DNA of 64,000 nt from CAG-390 sp003523225 (GCA_902461815.1 CABPZE010000001.1:327442-391441), one strand, 5' to 3'; shown: positions 19,739 to 29,914, counted from the first letter of the stretch. Notes: generated from the letters alone by a model not told the origin. Numbers and translations: made by a program.

Positions 19739-20359
19739 ATGATCATCGGAATAACCGGCCCCAGCGGATCGGGAAAATCACTGTTCTGCTCAATGCTTGC
19801 AGAGCGCGGATTTACCGTTCTTGACTGCGACAAAATATATCACGATATGATTTCCGCCCCCGGTGAATGCACCGCCGCGATTGCCCGTGAATTCGGGAAC
19901 GAAATACTGAACGCCCAAGGAGGCATTGACCGTTCGGCGCTTGCTGACCGTGTATTCAATTCCGCGGATGCGCTTGAAAGTCTCAACTCAATCACTCGCA
20001 AGCATGTTGTACGGCGTATTGAGGAGCTGGCACATTCAGCCGAAGCGGCGGGAGATCACGTTGCTGTTGACGCGCCGACTTTGTTTGAAGCCGGAGCAGA
20101 TTACATATGCGGAATGACGGTTGGAATTCTCGCACCAAGAAGGACCCGTGCATCACGGCTTGCGGCAAGGGACGGCAATATCCGCACCGAAAAGCAACTG
20201 CGCGCCCGCCTTGACGCCTCAAAGCCCGATTCATTTTACACCGACCGCTGTGACATAACTTTCCGCAACGATAAAGGCAATGACGCGCTTGAAGCCTTTG
20301 CGGAGCAGATATCATCCGGAACATACGCAAAGGCAAACAAGAAAGGAAGCGCAACATGA
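19739..20359 (+). CDS. coaE: Dephospho-CoA kinase
   Basis: Last step of coenzyme A synthesis: ATP-dependent phosphorylation of the 3' hydroxyl of dephospho-CoA. The 206 residues begin with the P-loop GITGPSGSGKS, followed by LDCDKIYHDM, which matches the family's conserved Asp-Ala/Lys-Asp segment, and DAPTLFEAG in the lid region. The ATG at 19739 has TGAGGAG seven bases upstream; an earlier in-frame start at 19724 lies on that site and is rejected. It overlaps the next gene by four bases (ATGA). Confidence 0.93.
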   Translation: MIIGITGPSGSGKSLFCSMLAERGFTVLDCDKIYHDMISAPGECTAAIAREFGNEILNAQGGIDRSALADRVFNSADALESLNSITRKHVVRRIEELAHSAEAAGDHVAVDAPTLFEAGADYICGMTVGILAPRRTRASRLAARDGNIRTEKQLRARLDASKPDSFYTDRCDITFRNDKGNDALEAFAEQISSGTYAKANKKGSAT

Positions 20360-20928
20360 GAACAGCTTTCAAGCGTACTCTGACCGTCATAATCATCGCC
20401 GCGCTGTCTGTTTGCTGCGGTATTCTTTATGACCGGCTTTGCGACCGCAATGAACGAGCAGAATATCCAAGGGAATATACCTCATCTGTGATGAAATACT
20501 CCGCGGAATTCGGTGTTCCGGCAAATATAATATATGCCGCGCTCAAGGTTGAGAGCAACTTCAATTCCGCGCTCAAGACCGGAGAAGGCGAAAACTCACG
20601 CGTCGGTCTTATGCAATTGTCGGCAGATGATTACAGGACTTATGGAAGCCGACTCGGAATTAACACTGATCCCGGTCTCTTGTATGAGCCTGAGACCAAT
20701 CTTACCATCGGAAGCTATCGGATATCCGAATATTATGAAAAATATTCCGATTGGCGATGCGTTTTTTCCGCCATGCATTCCGGAACGGATACAGTTGACA
20801 GCTGGCTTGCAACACCTGAGCTTACCGACTCACAGGGAAAGCTGAAGACTATCCCGGACAAAGAAACCGCAGATTATGTCGAGCGGATGGAAAAGACCTA
20901 TGCAAAGTACAACGAGCTTTACGGATGA
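20356..20928 (+). CDS. Lytic transglycosylase (SLT domain)
   Basis: A 190-residue membrane-anchored or exported peptidoglycan lytic transglycosylase. One N-terminal hydrophobic segment (VIIIAALSVCCGILY) is followed by an SLT domain with the catalytic Glu in AALKVESNFN (about residue 65), then VGLMQLSADDY and NLTIGSYRISEYY. This arrangement matches YjbJ/Slt-type clostridial enzymes. The start overlaps the coaE stop by four bases, so it is translated from the same message. It probably releases anhydro-muropeptides during wall remodelling. Confidence 0.88.
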   Translation: MRTAFKRTLTVIIIAALSVCCGILYDRLCDRNERAEYPREYTSSVMKYSAEFGVPANIIYAALKVESNFNSALKTGEGENSRVGLMQLSADDYRTYGSRLGINTDPGLLYEPETNLTIGSYRISEYYEKYSDWRCVFSAMHSGTDTVDSWLATPELTDSQGKLKTIPDKETADYVERMEKTYAKYNELYG

Positions 20929-20970
20929 TCCGATTAAAAACTAAAATAACATTATGAAAGGACAAAAATC

Positions 20971-22380
20971 ATGAGACCCGAAGTTGAAAATTCAGAAAAG
21001 ACCCCCGCAGACTCCGCAAAGGAACTTGCATACACCAAAAAGACCGTATACCAGCTGCGCAGTGACGCCGATATTGACGCGGCATATGATTACGCACGCG
21101 GATATTCAGCTTTTCTTGACGCGGCAAAAACAGAGCGTGAAGCGGTAAGCACCGCCATAGAGCTTGCACGCGACAAAGGATTTGTCGAATACCGTTTCGG
21201 CGACGAAATTAAAAAAGGCGGAAAATATTATTACAATAACCGCGGAAAAAATCTGTTTCTCTTTTACATCGGCAAAAAGGATGTAAAGGAGGGCATACGT
21301 ATCTCCGCCGCACACATTGACTCTCCTCGGCTTGACCTCAAGCAGGTTCCCCTGTATGAGGATTCCGGCATGAGCTTCCTTAAAACGCACTATTACGGCG
21401 GCATAAGGAAATATCAGTGGGTCGCGACCCCTCTTGCCCTCCACGGAGTGGTTGCCAAAAAGAACGGCGAAACAGTAAACATCGTCATCGGTGAAGACGA
21501 CAACGATCCCGTGCTTTATATCAATGACCTGCTTCCCCACCTTGGTCACGGCGACGATGCAAAGCCGCTCGGCTCTGCAATACCGGGAGAAAAGCTGAAT
21601 CTGCTCGTCGGAAGCCGCCCCATCGCAGATGTATCCGATGGTATCAAGCTGAACGTATTGCGCATCCTCAATGAAAAATACTCAATCGACGAAGCGGACT
21701 TCCTTTCCGCAGAGCTTTCGGCAGTACCTCTCGGCAAAGCGCGCGACGCAGGACTTGACCGTTCCATGATCTGCGCTTACGGACATGACGACAGAGTATG
21801 CTCCTATCCTGCGCTGACCGCAATGTTTGAAGCTCTCGATGGAGATAACTCGATGCTCTGCATCCTTGCAGACAAGGAGGAGACCGGAAGCGCAGGAAAC
21901 ACCGGCATGCAGTGCGAGCTTATGCTCGATCTCATAGATGCGATTGCCGCTTCTCAGAACACCCCTGCTGCCGTTGTGCGTGTAAATTCAAAGTGTCTCT
22001 CGGCAGATGTTTCTGCCGCATTTGACCCCAATTTCGGCGATGTTTTTGAAAAACGCAATTCCTCGCTGCTTTCCTGTGGTGTTGTGCTTACAAAATACAC
22101 CGGCTCGCGCGGAAAATCCGGAACAAGCGACGCCTCAGCGGAATACATCGGATGGCTTCGCGGAATCATGGAGCGCGATGAGGTCGTATGGCAGGCAGGA
22201 GAGCTTGGCAAGGTTGACGCGGGAGGCGGAGGAACAGTCGCTCAGTTTATCGCCAAACACAACATCGAGGTAGTTGACCTGGGTGTTCCGGTCATATCCA
22301 TGCATGCGCCGTATGAGATCATTTCCAAAGTAGACCTCTATGAAGCTCACCGCGCTTTTGCTGCGTTCAACAAATATTGA
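20971..22380 (+). CDS. M18 family aminopeptidase
   Basis: A 469-residue zinc aminopeptidase of family M18 (aspartyl aminopeptidase-like), cytoplasmic. The metal and catalytic residues lie in AAHIDSPRLDLK (about residue 112), HGDDAKPLG, DKEETGSAGNTGMQ and the final VPVISMHAPYEI. It has the TET-type family length. The start at 20971 follows GAAAGGAC. It sits between the transglycosylase and prfA on the plus strand. Confidence 0.93.
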   Translation: MRPEVENSEKTPADSAKELAYTKKTVYQLRSDADIDAAYDYARGYSAFLDAAKTEREAVSTAIELARDKGFVEYRFGDEIKKGGKYYYNNRGKNLFLFYIGKKDVKEGIRISAAHIDSPRLDLKQVPLYEDSGMSFLKTHYYGGIRKYQWVATPLALHGVVAKKNGETVNIVIGEDDNDPVLYINDLLPHLGHGDDAKPLGSAIPGEKLNLLVGSRPIADVSDGIKLNVLRILNEKYSIDEADFLSAELSAVPLGKARDAGLDRSMICAYGHDDRVCSYPALTAMFEALDGDNSMLCILADKEETGSAGNTGMQCELMLDLIDAIAASQNTPAAVVRVNSKCLSADVSAAFDPNFGDVFEKRNSSLLSCGVVLTKYTGSRGKSGTSDASAEYIGWLRGIMERDEVVWQAGELGKVDAGGGGTVAQFIAKHNIEVVDLGVPVISMHAPYEIISKVDLYEAHRAFAAFNKY

Positions 22381-22389
22381 TGCCGCTCC

Positions 22390-23484
22390 ATGCCTGACTC
22401 ATCAGCCGTACTGAAAAAGCTCGGCGAGACCGAGAAAAAATACTGCAGTCTTGAAGAGCTTCTGGCACTACCCGAAACATTTTCCAACATTCCGCTTTAT
22501 ACAAGCACCATGAAGGAATACCGCTCTCTGACGCCGGTTATCACCAGATACCGCGATTATATGCGGATGTCATCCGAGGCGGAGGAAGCCGAGGCGCTTT
22601 CTCAAGATTCCTCAGACCCTGAACTGCGCGCCATGGCGGCGGAGGAGCTGTACGATCTGCGCGAGAAGCTTTCCGCTCTCGAAAACGAGCTTACCGGAAT
22701 GCTTCTTGCAAGAGATCCCAATGACGACAGAAACGTGGTCGTTGAGATACGCGCGGGCGCCGGCGGAGAAGAAGCGTGCCTTTTTGCCGCAGTACTTTAC
22801 CGGATGTATTCAATGTACTGTGAAAAATCCGGTTTCCGGGTTTCGGTCGCAGATGCAAACGAAACCGGACTTGGCGGTTTTCGCGCGCTTACCTTCACCG
22901 TTGAAGGCGACGGAGCATATTCCCGCTTCAAATTTGAATCGGGTGTACACCGCGTTCAGCGCGTACCTCAGACCGAATCTCAGGGAAGAATACAGACCTC
23001 CACCGTTACGGTGGCGGTCCTTCCCGAGGCGGACGATGTTGATATTGAAATACTGCCTCAGGACCTTGAATTTGAAACCTGCAAATCAAGCGGAGCGGGT
23101 GGACAGCATATCAACAAAACAGAATCCGCCGTAAGAATAACGCATAAACCCTCCGGAATCGTCGTTGAATGTCAGGAGGAGCGCTCGCAATTCAAAAACC
23201 GGGACAAAGCTCTCAAGCTTCTGCGTGCAAAGCTTTATGATATCAAGATGCGTGAGCAGACCGACAAAATTGCCGCCGAGCGGCGCACACAGGTCGGCAG
23301 TGGTGACCGCAGTGAAAAGATACGCACCTACAACTACCCTCAGAACCGTGTGACCGACCACCGGATAGGTCTTACGCTTTACTCCCTTGACTCATTTCTT
23401 GACGGAGACATCGGCGGGATGGTCGACGCCCTCATTGCGGCGGACACCGCAGAAAAACTGCGCACCGGAGACGATACGGAATAA
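22390..23484 (+). CDS. prfA: Peptide chain release factor 1
   Basis: RF1 ends translation at UAA and UAG. The 364 residues show the codon-reading tripeptide region HRVQRVPQTESQGRIQTS (PQT in place of the common PAT or PET) and the catalytic GGQ in SSGAGGQHINKTESAVR, both RF1-like rather than RF2-like. The start at 22390 lies nine bases after the M18 stop with only a weak ribosome binding site, so it may depend on coupling. No prmC (HemK) methyltransferase gene follows, although it is a common partner of prfA. Confidence 0.95.
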   Translation: MPDSSAVLKKLGETEKKYCSLEELLALPETFSNIPLYTSTMKEYRSLTPVITRYRDYMRMSSEAEEAEALSQDSSDPELRAMAAEELYDLREKLSALENELTGMLLARDPNDDRNVVVEIRAGAGGEEACLFAAVLYRMYSMYCEKSGFRVSVADANETGLGGFRALTFTVEGDGAYSRFKFESGVHRVQRVPQTESQGRIQTSTVTVAVLPEADDVDIEILPQDLEFETCKSSGAGGQHINKTESAVRITHKPSGIVVECQEERSQFKNRDKALKLLRAKLYDIKMREQTDKIAAERRTQVGSGDRSEKIRTYNYPQNRVTDHRIGLTLYSLDSFLDGDIGGMVDALIAADTAEKLRTGDDTE

Positions 23485-23510
23485 AAAATATTATTTATCA
23501 AAGGCATATT

Positions 23511-24566
23511 ATGTCATCATCCACAACTCTCAATACAGTTCATATCACATTGAATCCGGATAATTTCGACGAAGCACTTCTCAAGCCTGCCGCGGAAGCC
23601 ATACGTCGCGGTGGACTCGTGATCTTTCCGACAGAAACGGTTTACGGTCTCGGCGGTGACGCCACCAACGCGGAGTCGGCATCAAAAATCTATGCGGCAA
23701 AGGGTAGACCGTCGGATAATCCCCTGATAATCCATATTGCCGAACCGCGAGATGCCGAACCGTACTGCCGTACCTCCCCGCTCTATTACAGACTTGCCTC
23801 AAACTTCATGCCCGGACCACTGACCGTTATCATGCCTAAAAAAGACACGATACCGGAACGGGTAACCGGAGGACTTGATTCTGTCGCCGTAAGATGTCCT
23901 TCTCACCCGATCGCCAATGCACTTATACGTCTTTGCCGAGTTCCGATTGCGGCACCTAGCGCAAACATTTCCGGGCGTCCCTCGCCAACACGTGCGGAGC
24001 ACGCCTCGCACGATCTCGACGGACGCGTTGACTATATAATCGACGGTGGAGAATGCCGCTTTGGTGTTGAGTCGACCATTGTCCGCATAGACGACGATAA
24101 ATCGCTTACTCTGCTTCGGCCGGGAGCAATAACGTACGATGCGCTTCGTTGCGTTGCCGAGAATGTTACCATAGCCCCGGCAGTCACCGAAATGCTCAAG
24201 GCTGATGAGCGTCCGCTTTCCCCGGGAATGAAATACCGTCATTACGCACCGTCAAAACCGCTGAAGCTCGTCAAAGGCTCTGAATCCGAAAAACTGCTTT
24301 TTTTCAGACACGCACAGGAGACCGAGGACTGCATTATTATCTGCTACGACGAGCAGGAGCCTCAGCTTCATGCAGGAAAGGTGCTGACCATCGGAGCCGG
24401 ATACGATCTTGAAACACAAATGCACCGACTGTTTTCGGCGCTCCGTGAATCGGATGATATTCCCGCAGATGTCATCTACGCCAATTTACCTGATACCGAC
24501 GGACTGGGACTTGCGCTTTATAATCGCCTTATCCGTGCCGCGGCACATACAGTAATAAGTCTTTGA
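23511..24566 (+). CDS. L-threonylcarbamoyladenylate synthase (Sua5 type)
   Basis: Makes threonylcarbamoyl-AMP for the t6A37 modification of ANN-decoding tRNAs. The 351 residues contain the YrdC domain (VIFPTETVYGLGGDA, KGRPSDNPLI, SANISGRPSPT) and a C-terminal Sua5 domain after SPGMKYRHYAP. AAAGG precedes the ATG. The stop at 24566 precedes the ParC-like gene. Sua5 and prfA commonly sit together in Clostridia. Confidence 0.94.
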   Translation: MSSSTTLNTVHITLNPDNFDEALLKPAAEAIRRGGLVIFPTETVYGLGGDATNAESASKIYAAKGRPSDNPLIIHIAEPRDAEPYCRTSPLYYRLASNFMPGPLTVIMPKKDTIPERVTGGLDSVAVRCPSHPIANALIRLCRVPIAAPSANISGRPSPTRAEHASHDLDGRVDYIIDGGECRFGVESTIVRIDDDKSLTLLRPGAITYDALRCVAENVTIAPAVTEMLKADERPLSPGMKYRHYAPSKPLKLVKGSESEKLLFFRHAQETEDCIIICYDEQEPQLHAGKVLTIGAGYDLETQMHRLFSALRESDDIPADVIYANLPDTDGLGLALYNRLIRAAAHTVISL

Positions 24567-24586
24567 TCACAGAAAGGTTGATCCTT

Positions 24587-26830
24587 ATGGCAAAAAAGAA
24601 AAAAACGACCGACGAAAAAATCACGGGAGTCGAACCGGCAGCGCCTGTTACCCCTCAGCTTATTACCGAAACAATAGAAGAAAACTATATGCCATACGTA
24701 ATGAGCGTTATAGTTTCGCGCGCAATTCCGGAGATCGACGGCTTCAAGCCGGCGCACCGCAAGCTGCTTTATACTATGTATAAAATGGGTCTGATGACCG
24801 GACCGAGAACCAAAAGCGCGAATGTAGTCGGGCAGACCATGAGGCTTAACCCTCACGGAGATATGGCGATATATGAAACTCTGGTTCGCCTTACGCGCGG
24901 CAACGCCGCCCTGCTTCACCCTTTTATTGACTCAAAAGGTGCATTCGGCAAGCAATACAGCACTGAAATGAAATTTTCGGCTCCCAGATACACTGAGGTC
25001 AAGCTCGACAAATTTACATCAGAGATCTTCTCAGGGATCGACAAAAACGCCGTTGACCTTGTCGATAACTATGACGGCACAATGAAGGAGCCGGTCCTGC
25101 TTCCGACCACTTTCCCGAATATTCTTGTTACGCCGAATATGGGAATTGCCGTCGGCATGGCGTCAAACATCTGCTCCTTCAATCTTGCCGAAATATGTGA
25201 CGGTACAATTGCTTTGCTGCGCAATCCCAAGCTCGATACCGAAAAACTGCTGGATATTATCAAGGCTCCCGATTTCCCGGGCGGGGGACAGATAATATAC
25301 AACCGTGATTCGATGCGCGAGGTGTTTGAGACCGGATCAGGCTCGGTGCGCATCCGCTCAAAATATAAATATGACCCCAAAGCAAACTGCATCGATATAC
25401 TTGAGATACCGTACTCCACCACCATTGAGCAGATAATAAAACGTCTGACCGAGCTTTACAAGGACAACAAGCTTAAGGAGGTCACTGACTTTCGCGATGA
25501 GATCGGTCTTTCAGGCTTCAAGCTGACGCTTGATATTCGTCGTGGCACAGACCCCGATCAGCTTATGGCAAAGCTTTTCAAGTCATCGCCGCTTGAGGAC
25601 TCCTTCAAATGCAACTTCAACGTGCTGATCGATTCTGTTCCGCGTCAGATGGGCGTCAGGGAGATACTTAATGAATGGATAAAGTTCCGTACGGAATGTT
25701 TTTCACGCGAGATACGCTTTGAGCTTGACCGTATGCGCGAAAAGCTGCATCTTCTCATGGGTCTCGGACGTATACTTCTTGACATTGACAAAGCTATCAG
25801 AATAATCCGCGGCACCGAAAAAGAAGCCGACGTTATTCCCAACCTTTGCAAAGGCTTTTCAATAGATGAGGCACAGGCTGAATTTATTGCCGATATCAAG
25901 CTGCGTTATCTGAACCGGGAATATATCCTGAATCGTATAAAGGACATTGACGAGCTTCAAAAGAAGATAGCGGAGCATGAGGCTACACTCGCGGACGAGC
26001 TTAAGCTGAAAAAGCTGATTGCCGCCCAGCTTACAGAGATCAAGAAAAAATACGGTCAGCCGCGTCGCTCGGAAATAATTCACGAACACGAAATAACCGT
26101 TGTTGCACCGGAAAACGATGTGGAAAACTTCCCTGCGCACTTCTTCCTCACTTCCGAGGGATACTTCAAAAAGATCACTGCGCTGTCGCTTCGCGGCAAC
26201 GATGAGCACAAGCTGAAAGACGGAGACAAAATTATCTGCGAAGCGGAAGCGGACAACCTCACCGACCTTTTCTTCTTCACCGACAAAGCCCAGCTGTATC
26301 GTGCCAAGGCGTCTGATTTTGACATCTGCAAGGCATCGGCAATGGGAGAATTTCTGCCTGCCAAGCTGGGATTTGACCAGGGAGAAAAGCCTATATACAT
26401 GAAGGTCGGAGCTGAGTGGAGTGAGAAAAAGAATTTCGTCTTTGTATTTGAAAACGGTAAAGGTGTAAAAGTACCTCAGTCTGTGTATCTTACCAAAGGC
26501 AACCGGCGCAAGCTGACCGGGGCATTCTCCCCCTCCTCTCCCATCAAAGGATTTTTCGAGGAAGACAAACCGTTTGATATATTGATAGTGACCTCAAACG
26601 ATCGCGCCGCGGTACTGTCGTCATCCCTCATTCCGCTTAAAACAACACGCACATCAATAGGTTCTCAGCTTGTAACATTGCGCTCCGACGCAACAGTAAG
26701 CACTGTTATGCGTGACTTTACCGACAAATTTGAAAATACCAAAGGATACAAAAAGATCAAAATACCAGCTACTCCAGTTTTACTTGTTGAGAAGGACATT
26801 GAAAAAATGCAGCTAAAGCTCGATATCTGA
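24587..26830 (+). CDS. Type II DNA topoisomerase subunit A (ParC/GyrA-like)
   Basis: DNA breakage-rejoining subunit of 747 residues. The catalytic tyrosine is in SAPRYTEVKL; the quinolone-region equivalent reads NPHGDMAIYETLVR. GyrA-box QRRGGKG is absent, and the C-terminal part has only a partial beta-pinwheel, so topoisomerase IV or a clostridial GyrA paralogue is more likely than GyrA. The ATG at 24587 has AAAGG nearby. The partner ATPase subunit (ParE/GyrB) is not adjacent, which is unusual. Confidence 0.85.
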   Translation: MAKKKKTTDEKITGVEPAAPVTPQLITETIEENYMPYVMSVIVSRAIPEIDGFKPAHRKLLYTMYKMGLMTGPRTKSANVVGQTMRLNPHGDMAIYETLVRLTRGNAALLHPFIDSKGAFGKQYSTEMKFSAPRYTEVKLDKFTSEIFSGIDKNAVDLVDNYDGTMKEPVLLPTTFPNILVTPNMGIAVGMASNICSFNLAEICDGTIALLRNPKLDTEKLLDIIKAPDFPGGGQIIYNRDSMREVFETGSGSVRIRSKYKYDPKANCIDILEIPYSTTIEQIIKRLTELYKDNKLKEVTDFRDEIGLSGFKLTLDIRRGTDPDQLMAKLFKSSPLEDSFKCNFNVLIDSVPRQMGVREILNEWIKFRTECFSREIRFELDRMREKLHLLMGLGRILLDIDKAIRIIRGTEKEADVIPNLCKGFSIDEAQAEFIADIKLRYLNREYILNRIKDIDELQKKIAEHEATLADELKLKKLIAAQLTEIKKKYGQPRRSEIIHEHEITVVAPENDVENFPAHFFLTSEGYFKKITALSLRGNDEHKLKDGDKIICEAEADNLTDLFFFTDKAQLYRAKASDFDICKASAMGEFLPAKLGFDQGEKPIYMKVGAEWSEKKNFVFVFENGKGVKVPQSVYLTKGNRRKLTGAFSPSSPIKGFFEEDKPFDILIVTSNDRAAVLSSSLIPLKTTRTSIGSQLVTLRSDATVSTVMRDFTDKFENTKGYKKIKIPATPVLLVEKDIEKMQLKLDI

Positions 26831-26878
26831 CATAAGCCGGAGACGAGTTGATACCATCCGAATAATGGAGCAACCAAA

Positions 26879-27862
26879 ATGATTAAAAAACCAGAATTTC
26901 TGAAAAAAACTGCGTCGCTGATGCTTGCATTGTCGCTTGCCTTTATTACATCAATCGCAGTATATGCAACAGTAACCTATGACAGTTCCACTGACCCCGT
27001 GGTATCACTTTCAGGTCTGGCTCAGTATGTGGAAAACTATGTGCTGAAGCCGATAGACTCACGCATTTCAGACCTTTCAAGCAGAATAAGCGCACTTGAG
27101 CTCGGAGGCACGGGCGGCGGTTCGGGCGGCTTTGATTCAGAAGCCTATCAGACGCTGATAGCGCGTATTGCCGCGCTGGAGGAAAGCTCAAAGCTCAAGG
27201 ATGAACAGATATCCAAGCTGAAATCAGATGTCGAATCGGCAAAAAATGAGCTGAACGGTCGAATCGGAGCTGTCGAACAGAACTACACGGCTCTGTCCAA
27301 GCAGATCACGGCGATAAGTGATTCTCTTACCGGTATCAAGAGCAGTATTGAAACGCTTAAAACCGATAAGACAAATTTGGAAAAGGACTTTGCCGATCTG
27401 TCCGATAAATACCTTGCTGTCACCAAATCAATGCGCGAGCTTCAGACGTCGCTCGACAAGCTCACAGGTGATGGCGGAGCGATCAGCGAACTAAGGGCGC
27501 AGTATAATGCACTCGAAGAATCATGGCAGCTGCTACAGGCAAAGGCGGGAGTCATGTACCGTCCAGTCTATGTAGAAAACGGAAAAACTATAATGGCTAA
27601 AAATGCCGATGAGGGCATACTTGTAATTGTACGCACCGGATATGCCGTTATTGTTTCTCCATACAATACATCAGGAACGCTTCAGGGCGTCAACGACCTG
27701 ACCAGCGGAGAGGAGCTTTACAACGGCGCTGACGCACCGCATATGCATAATCTGCTGATCCCGCGCGGCGGAGATGACGGTCGAGGAATACGCATTGAAA
27801 GCTATGACGGTGCTTACGTAATGATCGGAGGCGAATATGTCATTGTCGACAGCAACAGCTAA
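26879..27862 (+). CDS. Exported coiled-coil protein
   Basis: A 327-residue protein with an N-terminal signal peptide (LMLALSLAFITSIAVYA), a Gly/Ser hinge (GGTGGGSGG, about residue 78) and a long heptad-rich coiled coil to about residue 230. The C-terminal ~90 residues form a globular part (MAKNADEGILVIVRTGYAVIV, HNLLIPRGGDDGRG). Function unknown. A GGAG site lies nine bases before the ATG. The gene overlaps the SpoIID-like gene by 26 bases, so the two are translated from one message and may act together at the cell surface or spore envelope. Confidence 0.75.
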   Translation: MIKKPEFLKKTASLMLALSLAFITSIAVYATVTYDSSTDPVVSLSGLAQYVENYVLKPIDSRISDLSSRISALELGGTGGGSGGFDSEAYQTLIARIAALEESSKLKDEQISKLKSDVESAKNELNGRIGAVEQNYTALSKQITAISDSLTGIKSSIETLKTDKTNLEKDFADLSDKYLAVTKSMRELQTSLDKLTGDGGAISELRAQYNALEESWQLLQAKAGVMYRPVYVENGKTIMAKNADEGILVIVRTGYAVIVSPYNTSGTLQGVNDLTSGEELYNGADAPHMHNLLIPRGGDDGRGIRIESYDGAYVMIGGEYVIVDSNS

Positions 27863-29855
27863 AGCCTCGGTATCACGCCATGCCAAGCGTATCGGAAAAA
27901 GAGCAACAGCCACAACTCTTGCGCTTGCCTTGATATTCGGAACTCTGCTGTTTGCAGTTTTCTTCATCGTAAATGCCTCCGCTGACAGCTCCGAGCTTTC
28001 CGGATATGCCATAAATTCAACTGTAAAAACCAACCCTACATACCTTGCAATCGGAATCAGGTACGGTGAGGATGCTCCGTTTTCCGTATCCATGCTTTCA
28101 CCTTACGGCTTTGTTGTAGGTGAGACCGTAATCACAAGAACGGAACGCAATTTCAAGCCTCTGTACCGGATAAATTCCGCCTCCGTATACGCTGTTTGCG
28201 ATACCAATCTGAAGATCGGTTACAACTCATGCTCTGCGGCGTCAGGCGAAAGCGATACCGATATTGGCGGGTATCACGTTGAGATCTCCTACGACGGCAT
28301 CGACGTCTGGGACTATATCAACAATTATTCCGACCTGTTTACAGCAATGTACGGCCACTGCTTCCCCGCTTACATAAACGGAGAAAAACGCATCCGCATA
28401 GGCGCGTTCCCAAGCTATACCTCGGCAGGCGAGGCTGCAGCGGCGGTTTCGGCGTTTCTTCCGGATTACACAATAAAGATCGCTTCCCCATCGGCTACCG
28501 GAGTCTGCGTACTGGATGATGAGATGGAAAGCATTCTGTTTGAGTATGAGGGCGGAGAGTACAGCTACCTTGGATTTGCAGCTTATCAGCAAGCAGGAAA
28601 AGACTACGCTTATATTCAGGACAGCGCGACCTCAACGGTATATGACGGACTTTTCTGCTACCGTCATTATATTGGTTCAGGGTCTGACGGCTTGATACAC
28701 ATAAATCTCGTGGAGCTTAACACATATGTCGAAGGAGTCCTTCCAAACGAGATCTACACAAGCTGGGATATTGAAACACAGAAAGCGTTTGCAATAACTG
28801 TACGCTCATATTCTGTTATCTGCATCGGTAAACACTTTTCTTCATACGGCTTTGATATGTGCAGTCTTTCTCACTGTGAAAACTATCGCGGCAGAAAGCT
28901 GATCACAGAACGTGTGACTCAGGCAGTGTATGAGACAAAGGATCAGGTGCTTACATACGGAAATCAGATAGTTGAGGGTCTTTACTCCTCAAGCATAGGC
29001 GGTTGGTCGGTAGACACGCAGTATGTCTGGGGCGGTATAACCGACGATTATATTCGTGCACAGGCTACTCCGTGGGAGAGATACTCCGAATACCGTTCCG
29101 GAATGTGGTTCAAAGAAGTATCGGCTTCTCAGCTTAAGACCGCATGCCGCGAATACGGAGAGCTTCAGATCGACTCTGATATTGTAAATGTTGAGACTAC
29201 CACTACCGGAGATTCACCGTATGTATATTCCATAAAGCTGACGGACCGTAACGGTCACACAGCCACAGTAACACGCTGTTCCGCAGTGCGTTCGCTTCTT
29301 TACGGATACGTGTGGTCTGCAAATATTGTCATAGGCAAAGGCTCTGTTGATTACAGCTATGAAAATTTAAAGTCAATCAGGATAATCAATCTTCAGGGCT
29401 CAGGCGCAGGTTCAGTCAATGTGTTGACAAGCAATGGCACGGCTTTTGCTGATTCTTCAGGCTTCAACTTCCTGACTGACCTCGGACAAGCACTGAAGGA
29501 CAACTCAAGCACGCTTCATGTTTACACTGCCAACGGAGTTGCCCAGCTGACCTCCGGCGATGTTGAAATACCGATCACCACCGAGCCGGACGCAAACGGA
29601 AATTACACCGTGGTTTCCAATTATGACAGCTTCCTGATCGTTACTCAACTGCAAAAAGTATACGATACATACAAAGCATCCGATCCCAGTTCCTTTGCTA
29701 TTGTCGGAAAAGGAATGGGACACGGTGTGGGAATGAGTCAGTTTGGAGCTTCAGACCTCGGAGAAGCCGGAGCGACCGCCGAGCAGATACTGCTCGCCTA
29801 TTTCCCCGGCACAACAATAAGTAATTATTATAGCTTCATGGCAGCCAACAATTAA
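27837..29855 (+). CDS. SpoIID/LytB-domain protein
   Basis: A 672-residue protein with one N-terminal membrane segment (TTLALALIFGTLLFAVFF). The SpoIID domain includes YVEGVLPNEIYTSWDIETQK (about residue 300), QAFAITVRSYS-like helix (FAITVRSYSVI) and the C-terminal GKGMGHGVGMSQFGA (about 625), the motifs that bind and cut denuded glycan in SpoIID lytic transglycosylases. The extra ~290 N-terminal residues (FPSYTSAGEAAAAVSAFLP may be a SPOR-like segment) are unusual for SpoIID proper, which is ~340 residues. A LytB-like role in wall remodelling is as likely as engulfment. Confidence 0.82.
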   Translation: MSLSTATAKASVSRHAKRIGKRATATTLALALIFGTLLFAVFFIVNASADSSELSGYAINSTVKTNPTYLAIGIRYGEDAPFSVSMLSPYGFVVGETVITRTERNFKPLYRINSASVYAVCDTNLKIGYNSCSAASGESDTDIGGYHVEISYDGIDVWDYINNYSDLFTAMYGHCFPAYINGEKRIRIGAFPSYTSAGEAAAAVSAFLPDYTIKIASPSATGVCVLDDEMESILFEYEGGEYSYLGFAAYQQAGKDYAYIQDSATSTVYDGLFCYRHYIGSGSDGLIHINLVELNTYVEGVLPNEIYTSWDIETQKAFAITVRSYSVICIGKHFSSYGFDMCSLSHCENYRGRKLITERVTQAVYETKDQVLTYGNQIVEGLYSSSIGGWSVDTQYVWGGITDDYIRAQATPWERYSEYRSGMWFKEVSASQLKTACREYGELQIDSDIVNVETTTTGDSPYVYSIKLTDRNGHTATVTRCSAVRSLLYGYVWSANIVIGKGSVDYSYENLKSIRIINLQGSGAGSVNVLTSNGTAFADSSGFNFLTDLGQALKDNSSTLHVYTANGVAQLTSGDVEIPITTEPDANGNYTVVSNYDSFLIVTQLQKVYDTYKASDPSSFAIVGKGMGHGVGMSQFGASDLGEAGATAEQILLAYFPGTTISNYYSFMAANN

Positions 29856-29859
29856 TCAA

Positions 29860-29905
29860 CAAAACACCATCAGGGACGCCGATCGGCGTCCCTGATGGTG
29901 TTTTG
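29860..29905. terminator. Palindromic bidirectional terminator
   Basis: A perfect 46-bp palindrome centred at 29882/29883 ends in TTTT on each strand. It separates the convergent SpoIID-like and PHP genes. Confidence 0.88.
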
Positions 29906-29914
29906 GCAGATATT

